Assembly (NCBI GenBank): GCA_024516035.1
Contig: CM044960.1
Span: 18,546,183-18,610,182, forward strand
Reading direction: 5' to 3'
Origin: Bactericera cockerelli
Lineage: Eukaryota > Arthropoda > Insecta > Hemiptera > Triozidae
Length of the DNA: 64,000 nt
In this document: in pieces, positions 32,935 to 45,500 of the stretch
Layout of the letters: the number at the start of each line of letters is the position of its first letter
Numbering within the stretch: the stretch's first letter is position 1
Notes under the pieces: generated by a model
Told to the model about the DNA's origin: nothing
Databases searched by the model: none
Seen by the model: the letters and a program-made list of their open reading frames with translations, nothing else
Program-made: the position numbers and the translations under genes

Positions 32935-35220
32935 TGTTGATTCTCTCAACTCTTCTCCTGCTCCTAATTTTTCATCTCTCTTCTTCTCCTTTTCCTCTAC
33001 TTCTACTTCTACTTCAGCTCTCCTCTTCTTCTCTTCCTAATCTTCATCATCCTACTCTTCCTCTTTTTGCTTCTCCTTCTCTTCTCCCACCTATCTCCTC
33101 CTACTCCCCTATCCCCCCTACTCAACCACTTAACCTCGATATTACTTTCCTGTTGGTTTGGCTCACGCTAGCGCTGGGGCGGAACTAAGCGTCATCACAA
33201 ATTAGATCACATCCGCTGTGCGATACGTTGCGTAATTCTTTCATGCTTTTTCCACTATTTGCCTTTGGGAAACCGATGCTGGGGTAAATATGTATCATGA
33301 TTTGTCATAATGGAAAAAGAATGTATGTTGCTATCTAGGTTTTGTTTGCACTTTACGCTTGACTTTCTACATTTAAGGGCGCATTATCTGGATTCAGGAG
33401 GGAGGAGAAATAAGTCAAATAAGAGATAAAAGAAGAGGAGAGAGAAAAAACGGAGATTTAATACTTCGGTCGCAGAGGGAGCGAATTCAGTTTTTTTTTT
33501 TATATGGGTAACTACATATACATCGTACATATATGAAGGTATCTCTCTCCTCTTACATTTATGCATTAAGTTGAACTTGGTAGGTAATGAAAGTATATTT
33601 AAATTTTCACTTACTCTCACTCATTATTGTGATAGGCGCTCACGTTCATGACCTAATTTATTTAGCATTCGTTCCCCATTCCCAACAATGATAGGTATTC
33701 CGTAATGTAAACAATATGGAACACGGACTCAAATCCCACATTAACGAATAACGAGTCAAGGACCCACTCTACCCACTGCACGACTGCAGCTAATGAGTGC
33801 AGTAATCTGATGAATAATAATAATCATATCAGTTATAGGCATCGATACGAATAGAATCCTACGTCATTGATTAGATTACTGCCTCGCAAATTCCGCTGAT
33901 TTACAAGATAATGGCGCTCTGCAGGATTTATGTCGTCAGACTAGTCAGCATTTGAAAAATATTTCGTCGGATGGTAGATGAAAATAATCAACTTAGCTTG
34001 GAAAAATGAAAAATAGAAGAAAAATGTCAATGAAAACTACTTCTTCATTCTGCATCATTTCTCTGTAGATTTTTTAATTAAAAAAGTGCTATCAGTAGAT
34101 GGTATCACTGAACATGGGACTGGTGCTCCCCCGCAGTGGAAAGCCACGAGAGCTTTCCTACCATTTATTTTCCACTCCAAATTTAATATTCTGAATACAT
34201 TAATTTTATTTGACATTAAATTTTACATCACAGTAATTTGACAATCTAGATTTTATCAAATTATGGTCGAATCGATTTCATGCATAAATTAACGCACTGT
34301 TCATTGTATAGTTTCAGATTAATTTTCTAATCCAAAGTTTGTATTATTTTGTTGGTAATTTGATAAATATAGTTTGGTGTAATGTTTCCATTTATATGAT
34401 GAATAAATGATGATAGTAAACAAATGATGATAGAAACAAACAGATACATACGCAAAACCATAGTTAAATACATTTTATGAATTCAGAGAGCATTTTTTAT
34501 TATTACAATACCTAGGTATTGAACAAAATTACTCATATTATATAAATTTAGGTAGGTACATTCTGAAGAAAGAAAATGTTTTTGATACTTCATGACTATC
34601 ATATGCGACTTCATATCATGTAAGCAAAGTGCTGTTTCAAAAAAGCTCTAATAGTTTATTGATTAATTTGAGTAAGGTATTTACTTAATAATATTTTGTG
34701 CAATCAATTACCACAGCACATAATTTCGTATGTAAATTCAATTCATAATACAGTATAATATAATTATATTGATGTTTTCCATGTTTCAAATGTCGGAATT
34801 GAGGGATAGAAGTTTATATTATAATTACTCAAAATTGGTTCTCTTGGAGGAATAGTTTCCGAGAAAAATCAAACTTGTCACTTAAACGCTTCCACCCTAT
34901 ATGTATAGAGATTAAATGTAATTTTTTGTGTATTTTTTTTTTTTTTGTTTTTTGAAATAGGACTATTTCAGGCGTTCGAACTTCCGAGGGTGGATAATAA
35001 TAGTAATATAACGAACAAGGAAGTAATAAAAATCAAACTGGAACACAAAATACACAAATAACAAAGTACAGAAGGACAGGGACTACAAATAATAATAATA
35101 TAGAACATTTCCTCAGTGGAGAAAATTTATTATCATCATTCAAGCTCCAAATTCATATTACTACTATGCGAGTCAGTCCTAAAAAAGCCGGAAGTAAAAA
35201 TAAAATAGACCTCGTGCTGG
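32935..35220. other. Non-coding stretch
   Basis: Pyrimidine-rich 32940-33130 (TCTTCTCC repeats), a poly-T region at about 34925-34950, otherwise AT-rich with no motif seen. Reverse frames at 33384-33620 have no recognisable domain. Confidence 0.5.
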
Positions 35221-35224
35221 GACC

Positions 35225-35530
35225 AGCTTAACATTTTTTTAAAGATGAGTGTTTTAAAGCTGTTTTTATTTCGTAGCCATGAAACAGGAGCTACTGTAGA
35301 CGCTTGTGGTCTGTGTTGTAGCCTAATACCCATCCCGTAGTATGGATCCCTCTGATGGACGAGAAGTGACACAATACTTCCAATTAGGTGCTGGGTCAAC
35401 ACGACGCACCTGAAGGTATCCCTTACAACAATTGTAACCAAATGAAGAATACAAATTTTTGTCGGCACGGGGGATCGAATCCGAGACCTTCCGCATGGCA
35501 AGCGAGTGCTTAACCACTGAATTATGCTTT
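35225..35530 (-). repeat. tRNA-derived SINE, family E
   Basis: The reverse-strand head is at the right end (GGGGGATCGAATCCGAGACC is box B reversed; CATGGCAAGCGAGTGCTTAA, CCACTGAATTA). The body shares long segments with 37925-38215: AACAGGAGCTACTGTAGACG, CTTGTGGTCTGTGTTGTAGC, AGTGACACAATACTTCCAAT. Length is about 300 bp. The 121-codon reverse frame across it is a by-product. Confidence 0.88.
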
Positions 35531-35635
35531 AATTTCCATATTTTCTTTTGCTCATAATATTTAATATTAGCTGATAGTAGCGTCTGTTTTAATTTCTTAA
35601 CAAACTTGAAAACTCAGGCACTACAAAACATTATA

Positions 35636-35790
35636 AATAAAATATTTCCTAAAAAAACTCTGGTAATGCCGCAACCTTCAATGGCTTTATACTCAAACAA
35701 AAAATACCATTTTTTCTCACGAGTATGTGGCAAGACTTCATGGTACATGGTAGAAATTGCCAATTCAGACCTCGTATATGTTGTAAATTA
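35636..35790 (-). repeat. SINE family C fragment
   Basis: ACTCTGGTAATGCCGCAACC, TTTATACTCAAACAA and TTTTTTCTCACGAGTATG follow the body of the SINE at 5571-5835 in the same orientation. The head is missing or too diverged. Confidence 0.55.
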
Positions 35791-35861
35791 ATTAACTAGT
35801 ACAGTTCTCATCAGTACTGAAGTTTAGCTAGGATTTCGATAGTGACCATTCGAATTAGAAA

Positions 35862-36001
35862 CCTCGTGATGCTAAATATTCAAGGCCCACTCAGGCTAGG
35901 TGGAGGTAATTTGAGTAATGTGGTTTGTGAATTTCCAGCAAATGGAGGGTAAACCCCCGTTGCGAATGACCAAATGACGTAGTTCAAACGTTAAACCAAA
36001 A
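35862..36001 (+). repeat. 5S-derived SINE (family B) body copy
   Basis: CTCGTGATGCTAAATATTC, CCCACTCAGGCTAGGTGGAG, GTTTGTGAATTTCCAGCAAA, TGGAGGGTAAACCCCCGTTG, ACGTTAAACC match the body of the copy at 57044-57254. Head absent. Confidence 0.75.
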
Positions 36002-36202
36002 AAACTACGTTACTGAAATATTCACTTCTTCAAGGATTAGCCTGGTTTTAAATCATGAGCTCATATACTCTAGAGGTGAGTTTAGTTCAGTCACATGAGC
36101 TGTCTATATCCCACCTGACTTAAAATATAAACAGTGCGCGTCAAAACGCCAAGTACAAATACCAGCGTGCATTTATAATTGAAAGCAAATAATAAACATC
36201 AA

Positions 36203-36288
36203 ATGGAGGAAAACAACTCACAAGGAGAAGGTATGTTGCTAGGCAGAGATGAAGCAACATCGCCCCGGGAGTCTTTACTCTGCGATGA
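36203..36288 (+). CDS. Candidate first coding exon (unconfirmed)
   Basis: ATG at 36203 sits in a good insect initiation context (ATCAAATGG). The frame reads MEENNSQGEGMLLGRDEATS, then PRESLLCD, up to a strong donor GTGAGT at 36289-36294 (phase 2). If unspliced it stops three bases later (TGA 36290-36292) as a 29-residue peptide. An alternative donor GTATGT lies at 36231. TATAAA occurs about 75 bp upstream (36126). The composition is hydrophilic and unlike the adjacent repeats. It does not join in frame with the RDH exon at 42473. No family recognised, so this could be chance. Confidence 0.2.
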
Positions 36289-36536
36289 GTGAGTAACAAG
36301 CTTTTTCAATTTATCAACAGAAAAAAGATATACGAGTATGAGAGGTGAAATGTCTCACTTAAATACCATCTGAGGCTCCAGTATAATGACCCGCCCACAG
36401 TATGTTCATCCGGTACAAAAAATCGAAAATTGTCCTTATTTGTTAAGTAATAAAAAAAACATCTGAATTTAGCCATCCGTTTTATACTGGACAGACAAGC
36501 TCTTATTAGCAAGTATTAGCAAACAAACCACCAGCA

Positions 36537-36662
36537 CATTTACCTCACCCAACCCTGGGTAGTGACGGGTCACTCATCCAAGTCCTAACCTGGTAGGACA
36601 TTGCTTAACTTCAGTTACAAAACGAGAACTGGTGCATTCAACATTGCATCGACGGCGATGGA
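36537..36662 (-). repeat. 5S-derived SINE (family B) with preserved head
   Basis: Minus-strand head: GATGCAATGTTGAATGCACC, AGTTCTCGTTTTGTAACTG, AAGTTAAGCAATGTCC, GGACTTGGATGAGTGACCC, all 5S rRNA landmarks. The body is truncated after ACCCAGGGTTGGGTGAGGT. Confidence 0.75.
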
Positions 36663-37716
36663 ACGCTGTCTGTTTGTTAGTTTTAAATTTAGCCTCGCTA
36701 CGAAGTACGGCAGAACGTCTGGTAATATAAATTACATGGAAATTTCCCAAAAAGATAAAATCACTCTCTCTCCTAGTTGATGAAGGATATTGACACTCTT
36801 ATTATACCGGCATTATTATAATCAGAGTTCAAAAGTTCACTTTTATTAGATGCAGTATTCAATAATTAATATAGAATATGACTGTTTGTAAATCCCTAAT
36901 AATTATGATCAAAAATAGGGGGGTAAAAGGAGAAGTAGTATTATCCCATATGAGCTCACATGTTCGTCTATTTTATAGGTTACCATTGATACACTATATC
37001 ACATTTCACTCTGAAATGAGGCTTCCCTGCAAATAGTTGAAACATAAAACTAATCTAAAATAATGAATACTATCATAAGCGAAACAATACTTATCACTTT
37101 CTATTACTTTCATTTATCAAGTAAAAGTGTACATGCCTTCATTTGAGAACGTTATAAATTTAATTTATTTTACTCGGTGATTGTTTACCCTCTTTTTAAC
37201 CTCTTTTTTTCTAGTTGAACTACTCTGTTTTTCTAATATTTTTACGAGGCATTTCGTTATTTCATGCATGACCTGTAACCCAACCAATGCCAATCCAAAT
37301 AAATAAGCTTCTTTTTCAACTTTCACAAATTTAAATTTCCCTCCCACTCGCAAAAGATTACAATATTATGATTGCTTGAAATTCAACTCCTCAATTCAAT
37401 GTCCACTTTAATTTTTCAGTTCTTTGAAATTACTTATTTTACTTAATGAACATTTTTTTTGATCCCATCAAAAAGACTTTTTTCTAGTTGACCTACTTTA
37501 TATCTCATTTTATTTTGGCAAAAAAAAAACATCTTCTCTTCCTCAAAACACTTAATTTTCTGTTCCGTTCGGTGTTTTCCCTTCTTTTTTGTGTGTGCTT
37601 TTTTTTATCTTAAATATCTTCCACAAACGAAAAAAGCAGAAATTTAAATATTTATAAATAACGAGGAAAAAAATTACCTCCTCTCTCTAAAAAGAGACAG
37701 GGAGGAATAAATAAAT

Positions 37717-37860
37717 ATGGCACTGCCGGCGGTGCTCAGGTGTAGCGTGCCATTCAAAACTTTCAGCCTGGGAAATGTGTTTTTAATGAGAGGAATCTCA
37801 CAGTGTGCAGGACAAAAGCAGCTCCCTGTACTTAGCTCTATTAGGGGAAGCATTGTTTTG
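37717..37860 (+). CDS. Candidate upstream exon, possibly an N-terminal extension of the RDH gene
   Basis: ATG 37717 opens 48 codons ending exactly at a consensus donor (TTTTG then GTGAGTGT at 37861) in phase 0. The next acceptor of the RDH gene (42471-42472) also opens in phase 0 through VRK before its presumed Met. The two would therefore splice in frame. The 48 residues (MALPAVLRCSVPFKTFSLGN and onward) have several Arg/Lys and no Asp or Glu, the composition expected of a mitochondrial presequence. RDH13-type enzymes are mitochondrial. Splicing is not shown, and a phase match has a one-in-three chance by luck. Alternatively this belongs to another gene or is not an exon. Confidence 0.3.
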
Positions 37861-37924
37861 GTGAGTGTATTGCAAGGGAAAGTAGTGCATCAATACAGGG
37901 TAGTAAGATTAAGAAGTAGCGCAC

Positions 37925-38215
37925 CAATACCTCAGTGGTTAACCACTCGCTAGCCATGCGGAAGTTCCCGGGTTCGATCTACCGATACTACAAAAAATTG
38001 TATTAAAAATTTGCTTATAGTTGTTTGTAAGGGATACGTTTCCATGCGCTCGTGTTGACCCAGCACCTAAATGGGAATCATTGTGTCACTTCTCGCACAT
38101 CAGAGGGTAAGCATACTACGGAATGGCAGGCTACAACACAGACCACAAGCGTTTACAGTAACTCCTGTTTCATGGGTACGAAATAAAAACAGCTATGAAA
38201 CACTCATCTTTTGAA
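37925..38215 (+). repeat. tRNA-derived SINE, family E
   Basis: The head CTCAGTGGTTAACCACTCGC, TAGCCATGCGGAAG, CCGGGTTCGATC (box B) is followed by the body AAGGGATACG, CGTGTTGACCCAGCACCTAA, ATCATTGTGTCACTTCTCGC, CAGACCACAAGCGTTTACAG, CTCCTGTTTCATGGGTACGA and an A-rich end. It is the forward counterpart of 35225-35530. Confidence 0.88.
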
Positions 38216-39400
38216 AAGAAAAAGAAAAAAAAAATGCATCTATTTAATGATGATAATATGAGAACTGATTTGCTATTTAGTTTTGATAAAGATTCATTGT
38301 AAAAAAAAATGTAAGAAACTTGTTACCTGCTGATAAGTTTTAACAAGATATTTTCTTTGAGAGTAGGACTCTGTACCTGAGAAAACTATGTTCATGTAGC
38401 TGCCAGGATATTTATTTACCATTTAGTCAGGAAGTCAGGATGCCATAGAGCCAGGATTTTGTTTATCCCGATCGCTTCGCAAAGGATTAATTGTTCAAGA
38501 TAATGGTATTAAAAATCTTAAGAATCCTTTTTGAGTAAATTACAAAAAAAAAAAAAATATTCGACTACAAGCATTACCTAATAACCCACGTACATTATAA
38601 CATGAATAAGAAAGTTTAATATGATCAAAATTCATCCTGTTTTTGTTTTCTTCAACTCACCTGCATTCCTATGGCTTATCATCTATCATTGCACTCGTAA
38701 GTTAGTAAATGTAAGTATATAAAACTATGTTTAGTTCTGCTCATAATGATTATAATGAACAATGCTCTGATAAGAAAATTCTATAGCTGTGAGAAGTCTA
38801 TTATAATATAGGTATAGGTACATACATATACCGACTAGGTACATATACCGACTAGGTACATATACCTACTAGGTACATATACCTACTAGGTACATATACC
38901 TATTAGGTACAATGTCGTGCTCCAGGCTAAATTCCGACCTACGCTATGCACGCAGTACCTAGGCGCACGGCAGTGCGCCAGCTGAGTTCCGGTGTACATT
39001 TCACGTAAAATTTCGAGCTGTTTATACTCTCCTTATATCTTTTCTTCTTCTTGTACAATCTATAATATAAATGATCAGTAAAACTTATAACACAAATAAA
39101 ATAAATTAGTGTCATAAATATTTAGGATAGTAGGTACATTGCTTTTATAGTTTCTAAAAGTAATTTGAAAGCTCTAAATTAAACTATTACATGCTATTAC
39201 AGTTTCAATGTGCATTATTTTGCGACCTTCCTCACTTCGTGTGATCTAGATATTTATTTGCAAACTTGGTGTGATGGTAAGTTTTAGGATGACATTAATG
39301 GAAAAATGCAAATGTTCATTTTCAAGAACTTCGAATTATGGTCAAGGTAAACCCTCCGATATTGCTCGTAAACAATGATTGTGGAAATTACATAGTTAAA
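38216..39400. other. Non-coding stretch
   Basis: Contains the 16-bp minisatellite at 38817-38911 and a GC-rich hairpin GGCGCACGGCAGTGCGCC at about 38962-38979. No gene seen. Confidence 0.55.
38817..38911. repeat. Minisatellite of ACTAGGTACATATACC units
   Basis: About five tandem 16-bp units. The first units carry CCGACTAGG and the later ones CCTACTAGG or CCTATTAGG. Confidence 0.9.
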
Positions 39401-39551
39401 GTTATCATATTTGTATTAATCACTTTCATGATGTCACAACTACTCAAACTAGCTTTACTAAATATTTGCTCAACTTGGGACTTGAACCACCCAGACCACC
39501 CACCTTCGGGTTGCATGTCCGCCGCGTTATCAATCAAGTTACTGAGGTCGG
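39401..39551 (-). repeat. SINE family A copy
   Basis: Reverse copy: GTTATCATATTTGTATTAAT, CACTTTCATGATGTCACAAC, CTACTCAAACTAGCTTTAC, GGGACTTGAACCACCCAGAC, TCCGCCGCGTTATCAATCAA. Confidence 0.85.
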
Positions 39552-42470
39552 TTGTAGAAATTACAATATGGCATTGTTGTAGTAAATTATTGACCAAGGA
39601 GGAAAGTGCTGTTGATTACTTTTAAGGGACAAAAGGTCTACCCGACTAACAGGAGAACTTAGAGAAGTACAATACATAATATTACAATTATTTAATAAGT
39701 AGTTAACTAAAAAAATATAATAATAAAGCTCATGAGCAATGAGTATATACTCATTTGCTCTGGTTACAACTGATAGCTCTGGGTTCCTATTTTAATAATG
39801 ATAAGGCGATATTAATTCTCAAAGCATTTTCTACCACCTAACCCTCAGAGTGCTCAGAGTCTTATTATTATGTGGTCACAAACTCAATTATTAATGAGGA
39901 AAAATGCATGCACTGGGTGGGATTCAAACCAACGGATCCCTACGTTACCTGGATTACAGGACTAGCGTGTTAACTACTTGACTACCAGTGCACCTTATTT
40001 TGTTTTTCATTAGCTCATGGCAGACTTATGAGTCTTTTATGTTGCTAGAAATAGAGCGAGCTCTGACCTAGACAATGTACACGTGCTTGAAAGTATTTTT
40101 GTTAAACTAAAAGTTTCACTCTCGTCTTATAAGAACAGTTTGCTCCACACACATTGTATTCCAAAATAGAAACCTAAAACTATCTAGGGGTTCTAAGATT
40201 ATCGCAGTTGAAGTTTTAATTCCACACACATGTGTTAGTAAATACTTAGCTGTCGTTATACAAATATAGGAGCTTCATAAGCTGTTGTAGTCACGTAATG
40301 TAACACATTGTGCAGTTTATGCAAAATAAGTAGCTGGTGTTATGCAAGCAACAGAGTCACCCATTCATTGTCATCAACTCATCATCAACACGGATAGAAC
40401 GTGAGAGAAATCATCTTCTACAATGCTGAAGGGGATAGGAAAGACTGCTGGAAAATGTATTTTACTTTACCTACCTAAGTACCTATTAGGTATTTATAAA
40501 GTTTGTAATATGCTACATCACTTTAAAGCAATATGAAATAAATGATAGATCAGTTATAGTTCGTAGTTCTTAATTTGTATAGCTAACCTTCTGATAATGA
40601 AATATATTCCGCTTCTTTGACACATATTCAAAGAGAGGAATTAATTATTGCCCGAGGTAAATACTCTCACAGGTAGTTTCAGTCTAGTTTGCACAACATA
40701 CCCTTATCAAATCCTTGGAATTAACATATCAACGACCTGTCGAAACAGTAATAGATATCGAAGTATAGCAGTTAGCTATTATGAAAGGTATTCGCACTTT
40801 TCCCCTAGAGGTGTCTCTAGTATGTTTCATGTTGAATTAACAGTGGTGGCGCCAGCACAATACTTCCCGGATTCTACCTATATGTATATCAATAATTTCA
40901 TTAAAAGCCTTTTCAATTTTTCATGCTATTCAAAATATAGAAAGAATAAGTTAGAATTTACACTACCAAGTTGTTGGGGTGATAAACTATGTATATAGTA
41001 GGACAATAGATAGTAGTTTCTTCTTTCTATCAATAAACAATGAGAAGTTGTTGAATCATAGACCCACAATGGAGTGAGTTTATTTCGCTTTTTTAAAGGA
41101 CATAACATGAGGGCAATTGGGAATTATAGACTTTTGAAAGTTTCCAAGGTATTTTACGACAATTTTATATGGGGTCATCTTTCATCAATTTTTTGCAATC
41201 TCTTACTATTTCGCCTAAAATTATTCGGACACATAAAGATTCAAATCCCGTTCATATTTCTCATTTTAATACTCGTATAGAGATTAATTATTAATGTAGA
41301 ATAAATAATAAATCTTCAATAAGAGTGTTGATAATGGCTATGGTTTTTTTTTCAAACTTGAAAATACAGACTGTGCAAAAGTATGCTGGGAAGTCAGAAG
41401 ATAGAGAAGTGTTGTATCTTTCCGTCTCACTTAATTTTTAATAAGATGGTCGCTAACTCAGCTGTATTTGTTTAAGCAATAGGTGAGAAAAAACAAAATC
41501 TTCAAATAATCAAAAGTACCTGTTAGTCGGAAAGTAAACTAAAATTTTCTTTTTGAAAATCTTGAAATTAATTATTACAAACCACTTGGCCTCTCCTCAA
41601 GAACCGTGCCGCAGCACTGATTATACCTAGGTAGGTAACTTCTATAACTATGACGTCAGCATATTAGCTATTACCAAGGATTATCAGGGATATACGTATA
41701 GCATTGGGGTTACTACTATCATATCTATTTTACTACGTGTGGACTTCATTATTGAAAATTAGAGTAAGATAAGGCTGGCAGGAGTGTTTCTTAGAAGGTA
41801 TAGATCACAGTGGTTCAAAGAAATAGTAATCACAATAACATAATTCATAAAACTGTTCGTTTAATGGCTTGTTGTTTATTTTTGAAATTTCTAGTTCGAC
41901 ATAAATAGACCTAATTTTGTACCTGTCTGTTGTGTGAGTTTTTAAAACTTAACATTTGGTAGTTTATTCATCATGAATTTTGTTAATTAGTTAGAAGGTA
42001 TAAAATTAATAATCTCATTAAAAATATATTTTAAAATCTACATGAAGTTAGTTACATAATATAAAAATAATGGAGATAGAGGAGAGCAAGCTAATTAGGA
42101 AAACAAATGCATTATTGTGATTAACAAAACCTAGAGTTTCAAATAAAAGAGTCAAATTAATCCCAATTTAAAAGTTGACTTTCAAATCATTTAACGCTAG
42201 CTACGTCGATTTTTACTTTCTATTACCTAAAAGGTATAGAAATTAATGTTTTCGGTCGGTTTTTTTGAAATTGAGTTGATAACATTTCTGGTTTCCGTTT
42301 TATTTTGAAGTTAAAAAGTTTACTTCACTAAAAAGTTTTCTGTTGTGTTTTATTTCTTTTCCCCTCTTTAGCCTTAAATTTTTCGATACCACCTTAGTTC
42401 TATTAATTATTTTGTTGCCATGTTGCCAAATATGTATCACTTATTCCCAGAAACTCTTTCATCTGATTTC
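39552..42470. other. Non-coding stretch upstream of the RDH coding exons
   Basis: A tRNA-like reverse head (GTGGGATTCAAACC near 39915, ACTTGACTACCAGTGCACC near 39975) suggests another SINE. A decayed relative of the 5855-6115 element lies at about 41100-41285. The 116-codon forward frame at 40648-40998 has no recognisable motif. Any 5' untranslated exon of the RDH gene may lie here or further upstream. Confidence 0.45.
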
Positions 42471-42481
42471 AGGTTCGGAAA

Positions 42482-42599
42482 ATGTTCTTATTCAGTGGCA
42501 AATGTACGTCGGACACACGACTGGACGGCAAAACAGCCATTGTCACTGGATCAAACACGGGGATCGGCAAAGTCACGGTCAATGAACTGGCCAAGAGAG
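42482..42599 (+). CDS. RDH-like gene, coding exon 1
   Basis: The acceptor ATTTCAG ends at 42472, so the exon starts at 42473 with 9 nt before ATG 42482. It encodes [17 protein letters not shown] and the cofactor loop TGSNTGIGK. The donor GTGAGA begins at 42600 (phase 1). The frame is open through the 9 nt upstream (VRK), so the true start could lie in an earlier exon. Confidence 0.93.
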
Positions 42600-45500
42600 G
42601 TGAGACTTTCGCTTCTCTTTTTCAAATTCCATAAATAAAAACTTGTATGAAATTCAATATATGTAGAATAAACTCTATTTCAAATTAATTAAAAATTTAA
42701 TCTGCTGTAAAATACCTATCTTACATAGACCATGTTGATGCATTCAACGAAATATTTATTTTATAAAAATATGTATTGAATGAAATACATAGGCCAATTA
42801 ATACAAATAATGTTTTAACCATCTGGAGTTTAGGATCCTTCCATGTTAAAAGACTAGATTTAAGATTAGCACCTTGACTGGATATCACAACGGAGGTTAC
42901 CCTCTATTTGCTGGAAATTGCACCGTTTGTAGGAAACTTTCTGATGTGACATGTTTGATTTGTAATTTATTCATGACCCAAATAAAACAAAAATCAAAAA
43001 CCATTCCCCAGGGGCCCGTGTGATCATGGCATGCAGAAGCTTAGAGCGCGCCGAGGCAGCGGCAGAGGACATTCGGGAGAATCTGAAGGAGACGCCAAAA
43101 TCTGGAGAGGTTCTTGTCAGGCAGCTGGATCTGTCGTCGCTGAAATCTGTGAGGAAATGTGCCCAGGAAATTTTGGAGAATGAACCCGCCATTCATCTAC
43201 TCATTAATAATGCTGGTGAGTCTGTTGTCCAGAAATATCGACTTTCTTTATATACATATTATACGTAGTAACCGTAAAACAAAGAAAGTTGATTGGGACT
43301 TTCACAAGCTAGCAGCTTAGGAGCCTTATTCTTAACCTTGAGGCCAATAGTTTCAGACACAAGGATTGTGACATAACTCTTGTGAGTATCACAAATTTGT
43401 TTAATAAATACTTGTGTTTTTGAAATTCTTTGGTTTGGTTGAAATTAAACGCGCAAACTACAGCGTCGATGGCGCATTGAATTCACCGGTTTTAGGATCA
43501 CAAAAGTTAAGCAATGTCCAGCAGTTGAAAGCGACGTGAAACCATTAAAAAAGAAAAGATTTTCCAAAATCACATTAGGTACCTGATAATGTGACAAAAC
43601 AAGAACTGTTAAAAAAAAAGTTTTGATCATTGCAATGGTGTTTTTGGTCAGGTTAGGAAATGCGAGCAAATTTTTGATGATTGAAGTTTTTTTCGAAAAA
43701 TTCTTCACTTACTCTGCATATAGGTGTAGAGGCAACTTAATTAAACAGAATCAAAAATATTTCTCTTATCACAAAAAAAACTTTTCAACAATTTTCAATC
43801 TATTTACATAGTAACCTCCTGACGGTAACTTCTAGTCCTGACACTTTGTCCTATGAACAGCATGGAGGGAACAAACAAGAGAAAGACCTTATGTGCGTCA
43901 CTGCAGCTCAGTAGTAAATAGCAACCTCCTTCGGGGAACAGGAGCTTTCCAAGAAAATTTGAAACAAATAATTACCCCCCGGGGAGAAATTTCCAAACAC
44001 TGCGGGAGTTGAATTTCATAGCTTCCCCCGCGTCTAGGTCTTAATATATCGGGAATATGAGGCGAGCACATAACCATTTCTGCGGAGAAAAGTTCTCAGT
44101 GAAAGCAAGATGGCTATTGATATCAAATTCCATTACTACGGTTGGGAAAATAGGTTGGAAAGGTTGGTGAATTTTGTGAGAATGAGAAAATCACAGCGCA
44201 CTTGTAACAATGGCCGTCATGGTACAGGGAATTATCTAAGGAAACATTCTAAACGTATTGAACTTTATTTCAGAAAGTATATTTAAATAAATAGAAAAAT
44301 ACACGTAAATGAGGAGAGAGACCATTGTGAAGATGGTAAGGAACACTGAGAATATAATGATTACTATCCCTTGGAAACAGACATTCTGAAATTCTGAATC
44401 CAAATTTAGTAATTTTTTTGGAGCTTCTCGAGGAGTTAAGTTACAATTTTCATGAAATATAGTTCAATGCTTCCTTAGTTATAGGAGACGCGGAAGAAGA
44501 TAGTTAAGTATATTTTTTATCTCAAGAACTACAATAATCAACAAGTTATACGAGACCTCAATAGCGACCCGAAAATTCTCCTGCATTTCCAACTTCCAAA
44601 CATTGCGTCTATAAAACAAGCTCTTGCAAGGCCAAGACGTGCTTTCAATATTCAATGGAGAAAAGTGATGCCATACATTATAAATAAGCTCCCCCTTCCT
44701 GCATTTCCTTACGAGTCCGCACAAGTGCAGCGTATCAAAAGAAACCGCCAAGTGAATATACCAAGGACTAAGATCCTTTCAAAGAAATACGACAGTATCC
44801 TGAAAATGCATATTCTTCTAATAATGGATTTTTCCTTTACGTTTCTCGTCAGGTTATAGAGACATTGGTTAGGAAGCATCACCCCCTCCTTCTATCCGTA
44901 TGCTCTTTGAACTTTTCATCCTGAACTCTTCAAGACTTCCTCCTTGTGTAACACTTTTTCCTTTTCGTTATACATTTTGCATGGATGGAGGTAGCTTTTG
45001 AGAGTCTTTTTGCAAAGTTTACTTACTCTTGAATTAATTAGGAGTTGAAATTTCAAGGAGTCATTTCCTGTTTATAATTTCTAAGAGAGGACGAAAGAAC
45101 TTTCAATTAAATGTTCACCACCCTCAAAGCATGGTTTTCTAAATGAAACTCTTTTCACTCGCGGGTTCAGATTAAAAAAAAAAAGCTTATAGGTAATTAA
45201 GGTTCGAGAATGTTATAACTATTTACATTAATAGTTTACCAAGAACACCATTTGCTTCCCCTCCTCAGGAATCATGATGTGTCCTCGTCAGTTGACCGAA
45301 GACGGCTACGAGCTTCAGTTCGCCACGAATCACCTGGGCCACTACCTGTTTACCCTTCTGCTTCTCCCCCGCCTCATCAAATCCGCCCCTGCTCGCATCG
45401 TCAACCTCTCCTCGCTCGCCCATACGTGGGGCGATGGGCGGATGCACTTCGAGGACGTTAATCTGGAGAGAGGCTACTCACCCACGGGGGCGTATGGGCG

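Noticed and set aside
35136..35517. 121-codon reverse ORF
   Set aside because: Lies across SINE family E. The duplicate SINE at 37925-38215 shows the sequence is a repeat.
40648..40998. 116-codon forward ORF
   Set aside because: No recognised motif. The composition looks like translated non-coding DNA and there is no splice context.
44479..44751. 90-codon reverse ORF in RDH intron 2
   Set aside because: No recognisable domain on reading. It lies within an intron of a forward gene, so not called.
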